Assembly (NCBI RefSeq): GCF_036384435.1
Contig: NZ_DASVMI010000157.1
Span: 1-64,000, forward strand
DNA length: 64,000 nucleotides
Source: GSA-30 sp036384435
Lineage (GTDB): Bacteria > Pseudomonadota > Gammaproteobacteria > Xanthomonadales > Rhodanobacteraceae
Reading direction: 5' to 3'
A program made the translations under genes and the position numbers. The notes below the pieces were generated by a model. The model saw only the letters and a list, made by a program, of their open reading frames with translations, searched no databases and had not been told where the DNA came from. Positions 1 through 8,196 of the stretch are shown in pieces; position 1 is the first letter of the stretch, and every line of letters starts with the position of its first letter.

Positions 1-81
1 GGCGGCCTGGCCGCGACGCTGCTGGTCTTGAGCGAACGGGCATCTACCTTGGCCGCGCGCACGGAGGACCCAGCCACCTAG
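1..81 (+). CDS. C-terminal tail of an unidentified protein (truncated by window edge)
   Basis: Frame 1 is open from the first base to a TAG at 79-81 and encodes about 26 residues (GGLAATLLVLSERASTLAAR then TEDPAT). The hydrophobic first half followed by a polar tail resembles the end of a membrane transporter, but this is too short to name. The next 400 bases are non-coding and repeat-rich, which supports a gene ending here. An accidental open frame in GC-rich DNA cannot be excluded. Confidence 0.35.
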   Translation, partial: GGLAATLLVLSERASTLAARTEDPAT

Positions 82-109
82 CGCGGCAGGTGCACGACCC
101 AGAGCGGGT

Positions 110-131
110 GAGGCAACCAGCCGGTTGCCTC
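110..131. repeat. Perfect 9-bp inverted repeat (hairpin)
   Basis: GAGGCAACC at 110-118 is followed by AGCC and then its exact reverse complement GGTTGCCTC at 123-131. It lies 28 bp after the TAG at 81. No T tract follows, so it may be a weak or Rho-assisted terminator, or part of the local repeat. A related half (GAGGCAACCGG) recurs near 356. Confidence 0.5.
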
Positions 132-221
132 GCCCATTAAGAGGTCGTGCGCGAGTGGCACGGAAGGTATGACGACGATTCGTTGGGCCCTGCGGCCCGG
201 CGCGGGCGGTATGTGCTCTGC

Positions 222-330
222 GCAGCCGAATTCATTCGCGACGCAAAGCGCGACATGGTCGCACCTTGGAGGTTTTACGCCTTGGAGGTTTTAACTCCCC
301 CATCTGCGACTGAATCGCAGATTGCTTAGA
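222..330. repeat. REP-like mosaic repeat, copy 1
   Basis: The segment holds GAATTCATTCGCGA, then GCGACATGGTCGC, a doubled CCTTGGAGGTTTTA motif, and CATCTGCGACTGAATCGCAGAT. The same modules, in other order or orientation, occur near 8937-9060 and 14608-14695, and more degenerately near 40985-41060 and 63178-63215. Each module is itself a small palindrome. The rest of 82-483 shows no convincing gene. Confidence 0.6.
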
Positions 331-483
331 TCGGCGCGAGACGGTATCTACGTGGTGAGGCAACCGGCGATGCGGTTGCGGATGAGCGGTCAAACCGCCA
401 AGCCGCGACAAGGTCCCAGGCGTGAAGCATGCGTGTGACGCGTCACGCCGATCCGTACCCGGCCTGCTCCCATCGCAACGCGA

Positions 484-1191
484 TCACCAGGGCACCGTGC
501 GTCCCAGGTAATCCACATACCGCAGCCCCGGCGTTCCTCGCGCCGCCAGCAGCACGTTCACCAGGTTGGGCACGCTCTCCTCGATGCTGAGTTTGCCGTC
601 CGGGCCGCCCAGGTCGGTGCGAACCCAACCCGGTGCCATCAGCACCATGGCACGTGGAGAGGTGGCGTGGCGTGCGGCGAAGCTGCGCATGAACGTATTC
701 AAGGCGGCCTTGCTGCCGCGATAGAGTTCGCGCTGCCCGTTTTCGTTGTTGCTGACGCTGCCTTGCCCGGACGACATCACGCCGATCAATCCGGTGGGTG
801 GAACATGCGACTGCAAGCTCTCCACCACACGCATGGGGCTCAGCGCATTGGTGAGCATTACATGCATGAAATCGTCCGTCGATACTTCGCCAATCGGCTG
901 GTTCGGGTCGCGGTTGGTGGTGCCAGCATTCACGAACAGCATGTCGATCACCCGGCCGGATAGCCGCGCGGCCAGTGCGGCCAATTGATCGGGCTGGCAG
1001 ATATCCAGCATTTCGATATCGACGCGTCCCGGATGGGCGTCGGCCAGGTCGTGCAGTGCCGTGCGCGTCTGCCCGCGCACCGTACCTGTCACGTGCCATC
1101 CCTTGACCAGGAATTCGGCGGCCATGGCGTGCCCCAGGCCTCGTGATGCGCCCACGATGAGGATCGTGCCAGAAGAGGATGTTGTCGGCAT
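484..1191 (-). CDS. Short-chain dehydrogenase/reductase (SDR) family protein
   Basis: A 235-residue classical SDR. The N terminus carries the NAD(P)-binding Rossmann glycine motif GASRGLG (about residues 14-20). Next come the structural motif NAGTTN near residue 89 and the catalytic Tyr-x-x-x-Lys as YRGSK near residue 155. A Ser in VMSSGQG precedes it as the likely third catalytic residue. The length is typical. It probably reduces or oxidises a small carbonyl/alcohol in the cytoplasm; the substrate cannot be read from sequence. It is divergent from a LysR regulator, the usual arrangement for a regulator and its target. A large reading frame on the same strand (443-1099) is a shadow. Confidence 0.9.
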   Translation of the reverse strand: MPTTSSSGTILIVGASRGLGHAMAAEFLVKGWHVTGTVRGQTRTALHDLADAHPGRVDIEMLDICQPDQLAALAARLSGRVIDMLFVNAGTTNRDPNQPIGEVSTDDFMHVMLTNALSPMRVVESLQSHVPPTGLIGVMSSGQGSVSNNENGQRELYRGSKAALNTFMRSFAARHATSPRAMVLMAPGWVRTDLGGPDGKLSIEESVPNLVNVLLAARGTPGLRYVDYLGRTVPW

Positions 1192-1262
1192 ATGCGTGGC
1201 TCCCGAGCCATCAAGGGGTGCCCATCCTGATACGCCCGTATCGTGTGCACAAGACGCACGTC

Positions 1263-1281
1263 ATGCAATGAATTATTGCAT
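1263..1281. promoter_or_regulatory. Perfect palindrome in SDR/LysR divergent promoter region
   Basis: ATGCAAT (1263-1269), a 5-base spacer and ATTGCAT (1275-1281) form an exact inverted repeat, 41 bp upstream of the LysR ATG and 71 bp upstream of the SDR start. Position and dyad symmetry fit an operator for the LysR protein. It does not follow the strict T-N11-A spacing, so the assignment is inferred. Confidence 0.45.
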
Positions 1282-1322
1282 CACACGCCTGGTGTGGTGG
1301 ACGGATGGGCTATGCTCGGAAC

Positions 1323-2261
1323 ATGGAAAACGCCGATCTCAATCTGCTGGTGGCGCTCGACGCCCTGCTTGCCGAGGGCAGCGTGACCGGCGCGGCGCGC
1401 CGGCTCGGCCTGAGCACGTCTGCCATGAGCCGTACGCTTACGCGGTTGCGATCGGCCACGGGCGATCCCTTGCTGGTGCGGGCGGGCCGTGGGTTGGTGC
1501 CTACACCCCACGCCGTGGCGCTGCGAGGGCGGGTGCGCGAATTGGCCCGCGATGCCCAGGCGGTATTGCGGCCGCCAGCCGATCCCTTGGACATCGCATC
1601 GCTGGAGCGCACGTTCACGCTACGAGCCAATGAGGCCTTTGTCGAACTGTTTGCGGTCACACTGTTCAAGACGATCACCCGATCGGCACCACGCGTTCGC
1701 CTGCGTTTCGCGCCCAAGCCGAACAAGGACGCCGAACCGTTGCGCGAAGGATTGATCGATCTGGAAATTGGCGTGGTCGAGGCTGCTGCACCCGAGATGC
1801 GAGCTCAAGCGCTGTTTCGCGACCGCCTGGTCGGTGTCGTGCGCACGGGGCACCCCTTGCTGTCGGGCCGAGGCGTGACACCGAAGCGACTGGTGGCCTA
1901 TGGCCACGTCGCTGCCTCACCGCAGGCCATGTTCCGTGGGCCGGTCGACGATGCGCTCGATGCTTTGGGTCTTGGGCGAGACGTGCACGTGGTCGTTCCC
2001 GGTTTCATGGACGCCATGCGCATGGCGCGACACTCGGAACTGGTCGCGCTGGCACCCCGGTCGTGCCTGGGTCATGCTTCCAGCGATGCCGGCACCGTCG
2101 ATTCGGGTCTGCAATGCTTCGACCTTCCGCTGGCGACGCCGGACTTCACGGTATCGGCGATCTGGCATCCGCGCATGGATGCCGACCCGGGACATCGCTG
2201 GCTGCGCGATGTCATGGCCACGTTGTGCCGCACGATCGAACCTGCGCATCGAGCCGGGTAG
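1323..2261 (+). CDS. LysR family transcriptional regulator
   Basis: A 312-residue LysR regulator. The winged helix-turn-helix spans about residues 1-60 (MENADLNLLVALDALLAEG start, then SVTGAARRLGLSTSAMSRTL). It is followed by the LysR effector-binding domain (about residues 85-300). I chose the ATG at 1323 rather than the in-frame one at 1305, because family members begin just before the DLNLL segment. It probably controls the divergent SDR gene, and the palindrome at 1263-1281 is the likely site. The effector is unknown. Confidence 0.92.
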   Translation: MENADLNLLVALDALLAEGSVTGAARRLGLSTSAMSRTLTRLRSATGDPLLVRAGRGLVPTPHAVALRGRVRELARDAQAVLRPPADPLDIASLERTFTLRANEAFVELFAVTLFKTITRSAPRVRLRFAPKPNKDAEPLREGLIDLEIGVVEAAAPEMRAQALFRDRLVGVVRTGHPLLSGRGVTPKRLVAYGHVAASPQAMFRGPVDDALDALGLGRDVHVVVPGFMDAMRMARHSELVALAPRSCLGHASSDAGTVDSGLQCFDLPLATPDFTVSAIWHPRMDADPGHRWLRDVMATLCRTIEPAHRAG

Positions 2262-2342
2262 GGCGCGCGCGATCTCCCCGCGTCTTCCATGGCTGGTCGC
2301 CCCGGCTTCATGGGACAAGAGCACGTTTTGAACGCCCCATGC

Positions 2343-4355
2343 TCAGCGTACAGGCGCCGCCTGTACCATTTGCTGGTTCTGTGTCTGGCTCTGCGCCTGG
2401 GCTTGTTGTTGCTGTGTCTGTTGCTGTGCTAACTGATGCGCCTGTGTGCTGCTTTGCTCCAGTGGTGTGTTCATCGCCTGCACTGTCGGCACCTGGGTGA
2501 TCGTCTTGTTGGGCAGGGTGTTCTGCGCCACGAACATGGTCGCGCCATCATGCGTATCGGGCAGGATGTGATCGATACGGGTCATGCCTTTTTGCATCGC
2601 CGCGACGGCGGCCACACCCGCCAGATTGTCGCTGCGCTGGTCCGATACGCGGCCTACTTTCGCATCGAGTGCCTGGACATGGCCTTGGGCCTGCTTGAAC
2701 AGGTCATGCCCAGGATGCGCCGGATCATCCAGCTTGGGCGCCGGCCTGACCTTATCGTCGAACCAACTGGAGGGGTGCGTCAGGGTGTCCCATGCCTTAT
2801 CGGCTTTCTGAGATACATCGGCGGCTGCGGCGCCGACCGCCTGGGATGCCTGCTGGGCGCGTTGCGCCATGGCCTGCTCGGCACCATGCGCGCCATCGGC
2901 GATGGCTTGCCTGGCATCGCTGGCGCCCTTACTGACCGCCGCGCCCACGGTCTTGGCGGTTTGCTCGGCATGATCGATGCCCTCCGACACGGACCGTTTG
3001 GCCGAGTCGTACGTGTTCTCGATGGAGCGTCCGGCCGATTGGGCGGTGTTATAGGTGTCAACAAAGGCATTGGCGATGGGGATCGCGGCATTCTGCACCG
3101 TTGGGCTGTGAATGATCGCTTCGGCTTTGCCCGTGAGGCTGTGCGCTCCGGCCTCGACGGCGTGTTCGGCCGATTGCAGTTTGTTCGCTGCGTAGTCTCC
3201 GGTAGCGTGGATGGCCTTGCCTGCCAGGTGTTCGGCCTCCCCTAACGCCACGCCCGCGAGTGGCGCCACCGGATTGCCGGCACCCAGCATGTTGCCGAAC
3301 TGGCGAGTTACCTGTGCATTCTTGTCACTTTGTGCCTGGGCATCCTGGCCGGCCGCGCGCACGGCATCGGCGTCCTGCTGCAGGCGCTGCTCGGCACCTT
3401 TGACGATGCTGTTTTGTTCGATGCCTTTCTGGATGGCCGGGTCGACTTTCACCGCGGCAAATTCGTTCAACTGCTGATGGATGTCGGCGGGAAGGGCGGC
3501 CGGGGCACCCGCCTGTGCCTGACGCAGTGCGGCGGACAATTCGCCGCGTTCGCGATAGACATCGTTGCGATACGTATCGATGGCTTCCTTGTTGTCCGTA
3601 TAGTTCTTTTCGTACTGCGCAAAAACCTTGGGATCGAGCACGCTTGGCGTGGTGTTGTTATCCGGCGAAAAGTGCGTGGCGCTGTGATCGGCCAGGCTCA
3701 TGGCCAGAAACGGATTGGGCGGTTGCGACCCGGGTGGCGCGTCGATGTAACGGCCGTCCTTCATCGACTGAATATCCTGGGGACTGGCCAAGGTGACCAC
3801 GTTGCCCAGGTGATGATTGCCCGCACTGACTACGTCGCCGGCCATGACGTAATTGGTGATCTGGTTTGGATCGGCTGGCGCCTTGTAACCCATATCGGCT
3901 GCGCCGTAGGCGTTATACGTTGCAGCCTGCAAGCCGAACTGGGAGGCTTCGATCTGCGTTTCCGTGCCACCCAGGGAGTGTCCGGCCGCGGTGATCTGGT
4001 CCTTGGGAATGCCGAGCTTGGCCGCCTTGTCGATCATTTGCTGGGTGAAGGCATCGGCAAGCGGGATCTGCGGATTGACCTTGTCCCTGACCATCGTGGC
4101 ATCAACCGCGACATCCTGCACCCGGGTGAGCTGGTGTTCGCTGCTGGGATCGGTGCCGCGATAGGCAATGACGACCTGGTTGGTATCCTTGTTGAGATAA
4201 GCCGTGCCATGAAAGCCGGTGACAGGATCGGCACTGTAGCCGAACACTTCGTAGTTTTGCCCACCCAGCTTGACGGTCTTGCCGATGTCACTTTGGTCGC
4301 GATCGATATACGAGTCGACGGCGGCAGCGGCAGTGACCTGGGGGCTGGCGCTCAT
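2343..4355 (-). CDS. Putative X-T4SS antibacterial effector: lipase with C-terminal XVIPCD
   Basis: A 670-residue multidomain protein. Residues 1-230 resemble a class 3 lipase: AAGHSLGG holds the nucleophile Ser127, Asp174 in MAGDVV is the likely acid, and His224 or His228 the likely base. Residues about 430-525 are Ala/Gln-rich amphipathic helix. Residues about 541-670 match the XVIPCD secretion domain of Xanthomonadales VirD4-recruited effectors, with HPGHDLFKQAQ, GMTRIDHI (590-597) and MFVAQ (607-611), ending in a Gln-rich tail. No signal peptide is visible, as expected for type IV substrates. The gene overlaps the upstream lipoprotein gene by 4 bases (ATGA), the usual immunity-effector order. 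The probable role is hydrolysis of target-cell phospholipids. No secretion apparatus genes are in the window. Confidence 0.85.
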   Translation of the reverse strand: MSASPQVTAAAAVDSYIDRDQSDIGKTVKLGGQNYEVFGYSADPVTGFHGTAYLNKDTNQVVIAYRGTDPSSEHQLTRVQDVAVDATMVRDKVNPQIPLADAFTQQMIDKAAKLGIPKDQITAAGHSLGGTETQIEASQFGLQAATYNAYGAADMGYKAPADPNQITNYVMAGDVVSAGNHHLGNVVTLASPQDIQSMKDGRYIDAPPGSQPPNPFLAMSLADHSATHFSPDNNTTPSVLDPKVFAQYEKNYTDNKEAIDTYRNDVYRERGELSAALRQAQAGAPAALPADIHQQLNEFAAVKVDPAIQKGIEQNSIVKGAEQRLQQDADAVRAAGQDAQAQSDKNAQVTRQFGNMLGAGNPVAPLAGVALGEAEHLAGKAIHATGDYAANKLQSAEHAVEAGAHSLTGKAEAIIHSPTVQNAAIPIANAFVDTYNTAQSAGRSIENTYDSAKRSVSEGIDHAEQTAKTVGAAVSKGASDARQAIADGAHGAEQAMAQRAQQASQAVGAAAADVSQKADKAWDTLTHPSSWFDDKVRPAPKLDDPAHPGHDLFKQAQGHVQALDAKVGRVSDQRSDNLAGVAAVAAMQKGMTRIDHILPDTHDGATMFVAQNTLPNKTITQVPTVQAMNTPLEQSSTQAHQLAQQQTQQQQAQAQSQTQNQQMVQAAPVR

Positions 4356-4969
4356 GGCGTGGCTTCCTTGACGGAGACAGTGATCGGAAAGAATGCATCC
4401 GGCTGCTGCATCACCTGCGGGTTGACGGCAGAAAGGCCGGGTACGTTATCCAGCGTCGGTGACGGATCGTCACGAAAATGCCTGTTGAAGTAATTCGTCT
4501 GCGAGCCCTTGTGCAACAGGTCGTCAAAGGTCTCCGTCGATGCGAACGTGACTTTGCGGGCAACGAAGACGGCGCCTACGTTGGATGCATCCCAATGGCA
4601 AACGCCTAGCCCGTAGTAGTCTTCATCACGCACGGCATCGCGATAGAAATAGCCTTTCCAGGTCTTGTCGTCGACGCGGGTCATCGTAAAATCGATGACC
4701 ACGTCCTTGGGTTTCTTGTGGATACCGAGAAATTCATCCTTGGGTGTGCATTCCACGTTGGTGACGTCGAAAAACACGCGTCCATTCACTGAATCCCAGG
4801 CACCGGATGCATCCACGGTGGCAGTGACCTCGTAACGCTTGGAGGGCTGCGGATTTCTCTGTGGATTTTGCGGATCACCGTGGCTCATGGAACATCCTGT
4901 GGTCAGTATCAGCAGCAAGGAAAGCGTGAAAGTCAGGCGAATAGGCATGTCATGCCGGTCCATTTTCAT
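4352..4969 (-). CDS. Putative immunity lipoprotein (X-Tfi type) for the adjacent lipase effector
   Basis: Reading from the ATG at 4969 gives 205 residues starting MKMDRHDMPIRL, then a hydrophobic segment ending in a lipobox-like LTTGC with Cys26. The frame is open further upstream (to 5092), but that part is Arg/His-rich and unlike a signal peptide; ATGs at 4963 and 4948 are alternatives. The mature part is a soluble periplasmic domain of unknown fold with FFDVTNVEC and YYGLGVCHWDASN; two cysteines could pair. The identification rests on context: cognate immunity proteins of XVIPCD effectors are typically periplasmic lipoproteins encoded immediately upstream. The stop overlaps the effector start by 4 bases, so the two are translationally coupled. 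No function can be read from the sequence itself. Confidence 0.75.
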   Translation of the reverse strand: MKMDRHDMPIRLTFTLSLLLILTTGCSMSHGDPQNPQRNPQPSKRYEVTATVDASGAWDSVNGRVFFDVTNVECTPKDEFLGIHKKPKDVVIDFTMTRVDDKTWKGYFYRDAVRDEDYYGLGVCHWDASNVGAVFVARKVTFASTETFDDLLHKGSQTNYFNRHFRDDPSPTLDNVPGLSAVNPQVMQQPDAFFPITVSVKEATP

Positions 4970-5297
4970 GACTGGGGCAGGCGCACTGCGCCTGGCGGCC
5001 GTGGGGTGCCCGGTCGCATGTCGATGCGTCCGGGCATGGCCGAAGGCACGACGACGTCCATGAGCCAGGGTCTCGGGCATCCGCAGGCGCACAGGCGTGC
5101 CCCGCGCAGGGTGTGTGGCGACAAGGTAAACAAGCGGTCATCCCGTCCGGTTGGTCGTGCCCTGCCGCGACGGTATCACATGCCCGTCAGCCGCGAGGAA
5201 GAGCCGGTTCGCAGATGGCTATTAGCGTACAAGCGCATGAATCGACGCTTTTTTAGCCAGTCTTCGTGAGTTGTTGCGATTTATGGACGCCCGGCCG

Positions 5298-6749
5298 TTA
5301 CGCAATCGCCTGGCCCGCGTGCCAGGTCAATTGCCCGTTGTAACCACAGGCGATCCAGCACGAAGGGCCCGATTCGATCACGTCGGTCACGAACTGCGAC
5401 TGGTTATATTCGTGGATGAGAGTGGTGGCATCTTCGGCCCATATACGCAGCGCGCCATCTTCGCCACAGGTGGCGAGTTGGCCATGACTGAGAAAGCGCA
5501 CCCGGCGTATCGCGGCGGCATGCGCGCGCAAGCGACGGGTCAGGGTGAAACCTTGTGCATCGATGTGGCCACAGCGCACCCAGCCGTTGGCATCCCCCAC
5601 GGCAAAGCGGGTATGTGCTGCGTCCTTTCGTATATCGATGCCGCGCAGCGGGACGTCACCGGCAAGCGTGCTCAGAGCGATGCCGTCATACGTCCAGGCC
5701 ATGGCGTGGCCATCCTCCGAGGCGCTGAACAGGCGATCCTGCCCGTCGGTTGCCAAGCCCCAGATCCAGCCCTGGTGTCCCTGGCATGACGCCAGATGTT
5801 GCCCGTTGCCAGACCAGATGTGGATCCGATGATCGGCGCCACCGCTGGCGAGCCGGCCTTGCGGCAGGGCTGTGATGCAAAGCCCCGCCGCGTCATGGGC
5901 GGCGACCTCGTTCAAGCACTGGCCTTGTCGATTCCACCACCGCAGGCTGCGATCGCGGGATATCGATGCCACACGCCCATCACTCAGCTGGGCAAGGCCC
6001 AGCACCGACTGGCGATGGCCTCGCCACAGGGCATCGGGTTCGCCGTCCGGCTGCCAAAGCCGGATGGTGGCATCGCGGCCGGCGCTGGCGATGCGGCCAT
6101 CGGCCAGCCGCAGCAAGGTCCATGCATAGCCGTGATGGCCCGGCGCCGCCGGAGTGGCCGCCGTGTTTCGGTAGAGGATGTCGCTGCGCAGGATGTGCTT
6201 ACTGCCGCAGGTCACCTCTTCGCCCGCATGCCACAGATCGTGATCGAACACGATCAGGCTGCCACGCCTGGGGCGAATGCGTGCGACGAGATGGCCGGGA
6301 TTGCCGATACATTCGGGCCCACCCGTGAAGAACAGCGTATCGCCGCCACCGAAGTCATCGCCATCGGTGAGATAGATCATGAACGTGAGTTTGGAGCGAA
6401 CATATTCACCTCGATGGTGCACGCCGTCGCGATGGATATTGAAACGCTGGCCGGGGCGATATCTGCACAGGCGCAGGCGTTCGTTGATGCCTTGCGGTAT
6501 CCAACCGTCGTCTTCGGGCAGGGTGATGCGTGTGGTCAATCGTTGCCAAAGGCGTGCGGCCAGCGCCGGGTCGTCCAGGACCTGGCGATCATTGTTGCGA
6601 TAGGAAGGCGGGTAGTCCAGTTCAGCCGAGAGGAAGCCGCGCTGCTCGGCTTGCGCGATATAGGCCGCGCATTCCTCGGCTGTCAGGAAGTCCGCCACGA
6701 TGAGGCAGGTGCCCATATGGCTGGGCAACGGGCTTTGCGCAACATTCAT
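5298..6749 (-). CDS. Fusion of a prolyl-4-hydroxylase-like 2OG-Fe(II) oxygenase with a seven-bladed WD40 propeller
   Basis: 483 residues from the ATG at 6749, which has GAGAAGG just upstream. Residues about 12-195 form a 2-oxoglutarate/Fe(II) dioxygenase: NIHRDG gives His106 and Asp108, DLWHAGEE gives His174, and GSKHILRSD supplies a basic residue (Lys184/Arg188) for 2-oxoglutarate. Residues about 205-483 contain seven WD-like blades, ending in motifs such as IRLWQ, LRWWN, IHIWS, AMAWT and LRIWA. No signal peptide is present, so it is probably cytoplasmic. The propeller presumably presents protein partners for hydroxylation. The gene is divergent from a TetR regulator with matching operators on both sides. 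The target is unknown. Confidence 0.85.
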   Translation of the reverse strand: MNVAQSPLPSHMGTCLIVADFLTAEECAAYIAQAEQRGFLSAELDYPPSYRNNDRQVLDDPALAARLWQRLTTRITLPEDDGWIPQGINERLRLCRYRPGQRFNIHRDGVHHRGEYVRSKLTFMIYLTDGDDFGGGDTLFFTGGPECIGNPGHLVARIRPRRGSLIVFDHDLWHAGEEVTCGSKHILRSDILYRNTAATPAAPGHHGYAWTLLRLADGRIASAGRDATIRLWQPDGEPDALWRGHRQSVLGLAQLSDGRVASISRDRSLRWWNRQGQCLNEVAAHDAAGLCITALPQGRLASGGADHRIHIWSGNGQHLASCQGHQGWIWGLATDGQDRLFSASEDGHAMAWTYDGIALSTLAGDVPLRGIDIRKDAAHTRFAVGDANGWVRCGHIDAQGFTLTRRLRAHAAAIRRVRFLSHGQLATCGEDGALRIWAEDATTLIHEYNQSQFVTDVIESGPSCWIACGYNGQLTWHAGQAIA

Positions 6750-6764
6750 CGCCTTCTCGTATAT

Positions 6765-6780
6765 TTGGTTGACCAACCAA
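6765..6780. promoter_or_regulatory. TetR operator copy 1 (hydroxylase-propeller side)
   Basis: A perfect inverted repeat TTGGTT-GACC-AACCAA, 15 bp upstream of the hydroxylase-WD40 start codon. The same architecture recurs at 6826-6841 in front of the tetR gene, so this pair is the best candidate for the TetR binding sites. Confidence 0.65.
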
Positions 6781-6825
6781 TTTTTGCGAAGTCTGTACCT
6801 GCCCGGTCTGGCGGTCAAGCATTTT

Positions 6826-6841
6826 TTGGGTGTATAACCAA
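6826..6841. promoter_or_regulatory. TetR operator copy 2 (tetR side)
   Basis: TTGGGT-GTAT-AACCAA is the same 6-4-6 inverted repeat as the site at 6765-6780, with one mismatch. It lies 22 bp upstream of the tetR ATG. The centres of the two sites are 61 bp apart, consistent with repression of both divergent promoters and autoregulation. Confidence 0.6.
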
Positions 6842-6863
6842 ATTATGGATTCCGGAGCCCTTC

Positions 6864-7490
6864 ATGCCACGAAAGCCCAACACCGAACTTCGTCGTCAGC
6901 AGATCGTCGATGGCTTGCTGCGTGTCATGGCGACCCAGGGTTATGCCGGTGCCACGGTGCAAGCCATTGCCAAGGCTGCCGGGCTTGCGCCGGGGCTGAT
7001 CCATTACCACTTTCATGACAAGCGCGAGATTCTGGTGGCACTGGTCGAACGCCTGGCCGGTTATGCCACACAGCGCTACCAATCGCGCGCAGCCGAGGCG
7101 ATCGATGCCAGGCAGCGCCTGGTGGCGTATATCGATGCAAGGTTGAGCTATGGCTCCGACGCCGATCCCGATGCGGTGGCGGCTTGGGTGATGGTAGGAG
7201 CCGAAGCCGTGCGCGATCCCGATGTGCGAGAGGTCTATCAGCGAACGGTGGCGCAGGAAATGCTGCTGCTGCGCAAATTGCTGCGTGCCTGCCTGGCCGA
7301 ACAAGGGCGCAAGGTGCGCAAGCTCGATCATCTGGCCGCCGGCCTGCTGGCGTTCGTCGAGGGTGTATTCGCACTGGCGAGCAATGCCCGGGAGATCGTC
7401 CCCGTCGGCTTTGCAGCGGACATGGCCGCGACCTGGGTCGATCGCTACATCGCCGGCGAGCCGGCGGTTGCCGGTAAGGATCGCCGCTGA
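6864..7490 (+). CDS. TetR family transcriptional regulator
   Basis: 208 residues from the ATG at 6864 (GGAG 8-11 bases upstream). The N-terminal helix-turn-helix is clear: RRQQIVDGLLRVMATQG, then TVQAIAKAAGLAPGLIHYHF and the DKREIL continuation. The C-terminal domain resembles BetI-like regulators. The open frame extends far upstream, but that part is antisense to the divergent gene. Stop and next start overlap by one base (TGATG), so it is cotranscribed with the HD hydrolase. Likely operators are the two TTGGTT-N4-AACCAA sites. The ligand is unknown. Confidence 0.9.
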   Translation: MPRKPNTELRRQQIVDGLLRVMATQGYAGATVQAIAKAAGLAPGLIHYHFHDKREILVALVERLAGYATQRYQSRAAEAIDARQRLVAYIDARLSYGSDADPDAVAAWVMVGAEAVRDPDVREVYQRTVAQEMLLLRKLLRACLAEQGRKVRKLDHLAAGLLAFVEGVFALASNAREIVPVGFAADMAATWVDRYIAGEPAVAGKDRR

Positions 7491-8143
7491 TGTCTGGTGC
7501 AGCTCAGGCAGTTCCGGTCGAAGCCGTGCTCGGTGAGATCCCCTGGATCGCACTCTGGCAAGCCTGGTCATTGGCCGCGCCGGTCGGATTGCATCGCCGA
7601 CTGCTGGACGCTTATGGCGAGCATCATCGCGCGTATCACACGGGCCAGCATCTTGAAGAATGCCTGGGGCTGCTCGATGAGCTGTGGCATGACGCCGATC
7701 GTCCGCATGAACTGGCATTGGCGCTGTGGTTCCACGATGCGGTTTATCGGCCGCGCCGCCAGGATAACGAGCACGTCAGCGCCCAATGGCTGGTCGCCGA
7801 AGCGTCGCAAGCCAACGTGCCGGACGATGCTGTCGATCGCATGCGCAGACTGGTGATGGCGACGTGTCATCATGCGCAGCCGGAACCGGGCGATGCCAGC
7901 CTGCTGGTGGATATCGACCTGGCGATCCTGGGTGCGAACCCTGAACGCTTCGCGCAATACGAGCGCCAGGTGCGGCGGGAGTTTCGTTGGGCGCCCGCGC
8001 CGCTGTACCGCGCGGGACGAGCGCGCGTTCTGCGCAGCTTCCTGGATCGGCCCTCGATCTATGTCACCGTGGCGATGCGCGATCGATTCGAAGCAGCCGC
8101 GCGCCGCAATCTCCAGGCATCGCTCCGGCAGTTGTGCGGATGA
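7490..8143 (+). CDS. HD-domain predicted metal-dependent hydrolase
   Basis: 217 residues. HD-type metal ligands are visible as AYHTGQHL (about residues 45-52), the WFHDAVY His-Asp pair (about 80-86) and VMATCHHAQ further on. This matches the family of small predicted HD hydrolases, some of which are mislabelled as receptor subunits in databases. The substrate is unknown. It shares one base with the TetR stop codon, so it is probably under the same control. Confidence 0.8.
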   Translation: MSGAAQAVPVEAVLGEIPWIALWQAWSLAAPVGLHRRLLDAYGEHHRAYHTGQHLEECLGLLDELWHDADRPHELALALWFHDAVYRPRRQDNEHVSAQWLVAEASQANVPDDAVDRMRRLVMATCHHAQPEPGDASLLVDIDLAILGANPERFAQYERQVRREFRWAPAPLYRAGRARVLRSFLDRPSIYVTVAMRDRFEAAARRNLQASLRQLCG

Positions 8144-8196
8144 GGGCGAGGCGCGTACCGGGTTAAAGTAGGGCCTGGCGAGCATGAGGAGCATGC

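Noticed and set aside
3330..4493. 387-codon open frame antisense to the lipase effector gene
   Set aside because: The opposite strand carries a gene with recognisable lipase and XVIPCD motifs. The antisense product has no family resemblance and is explained by GC-rich codon-position bias.
5796..6863. Upstream extension of the TetR frame at 6864
   Set aside because: It would overlap the divergent hydroxylase-WD40 gene and both operators. The TetR helix-turn-helix begins just after the ATG at 6864.
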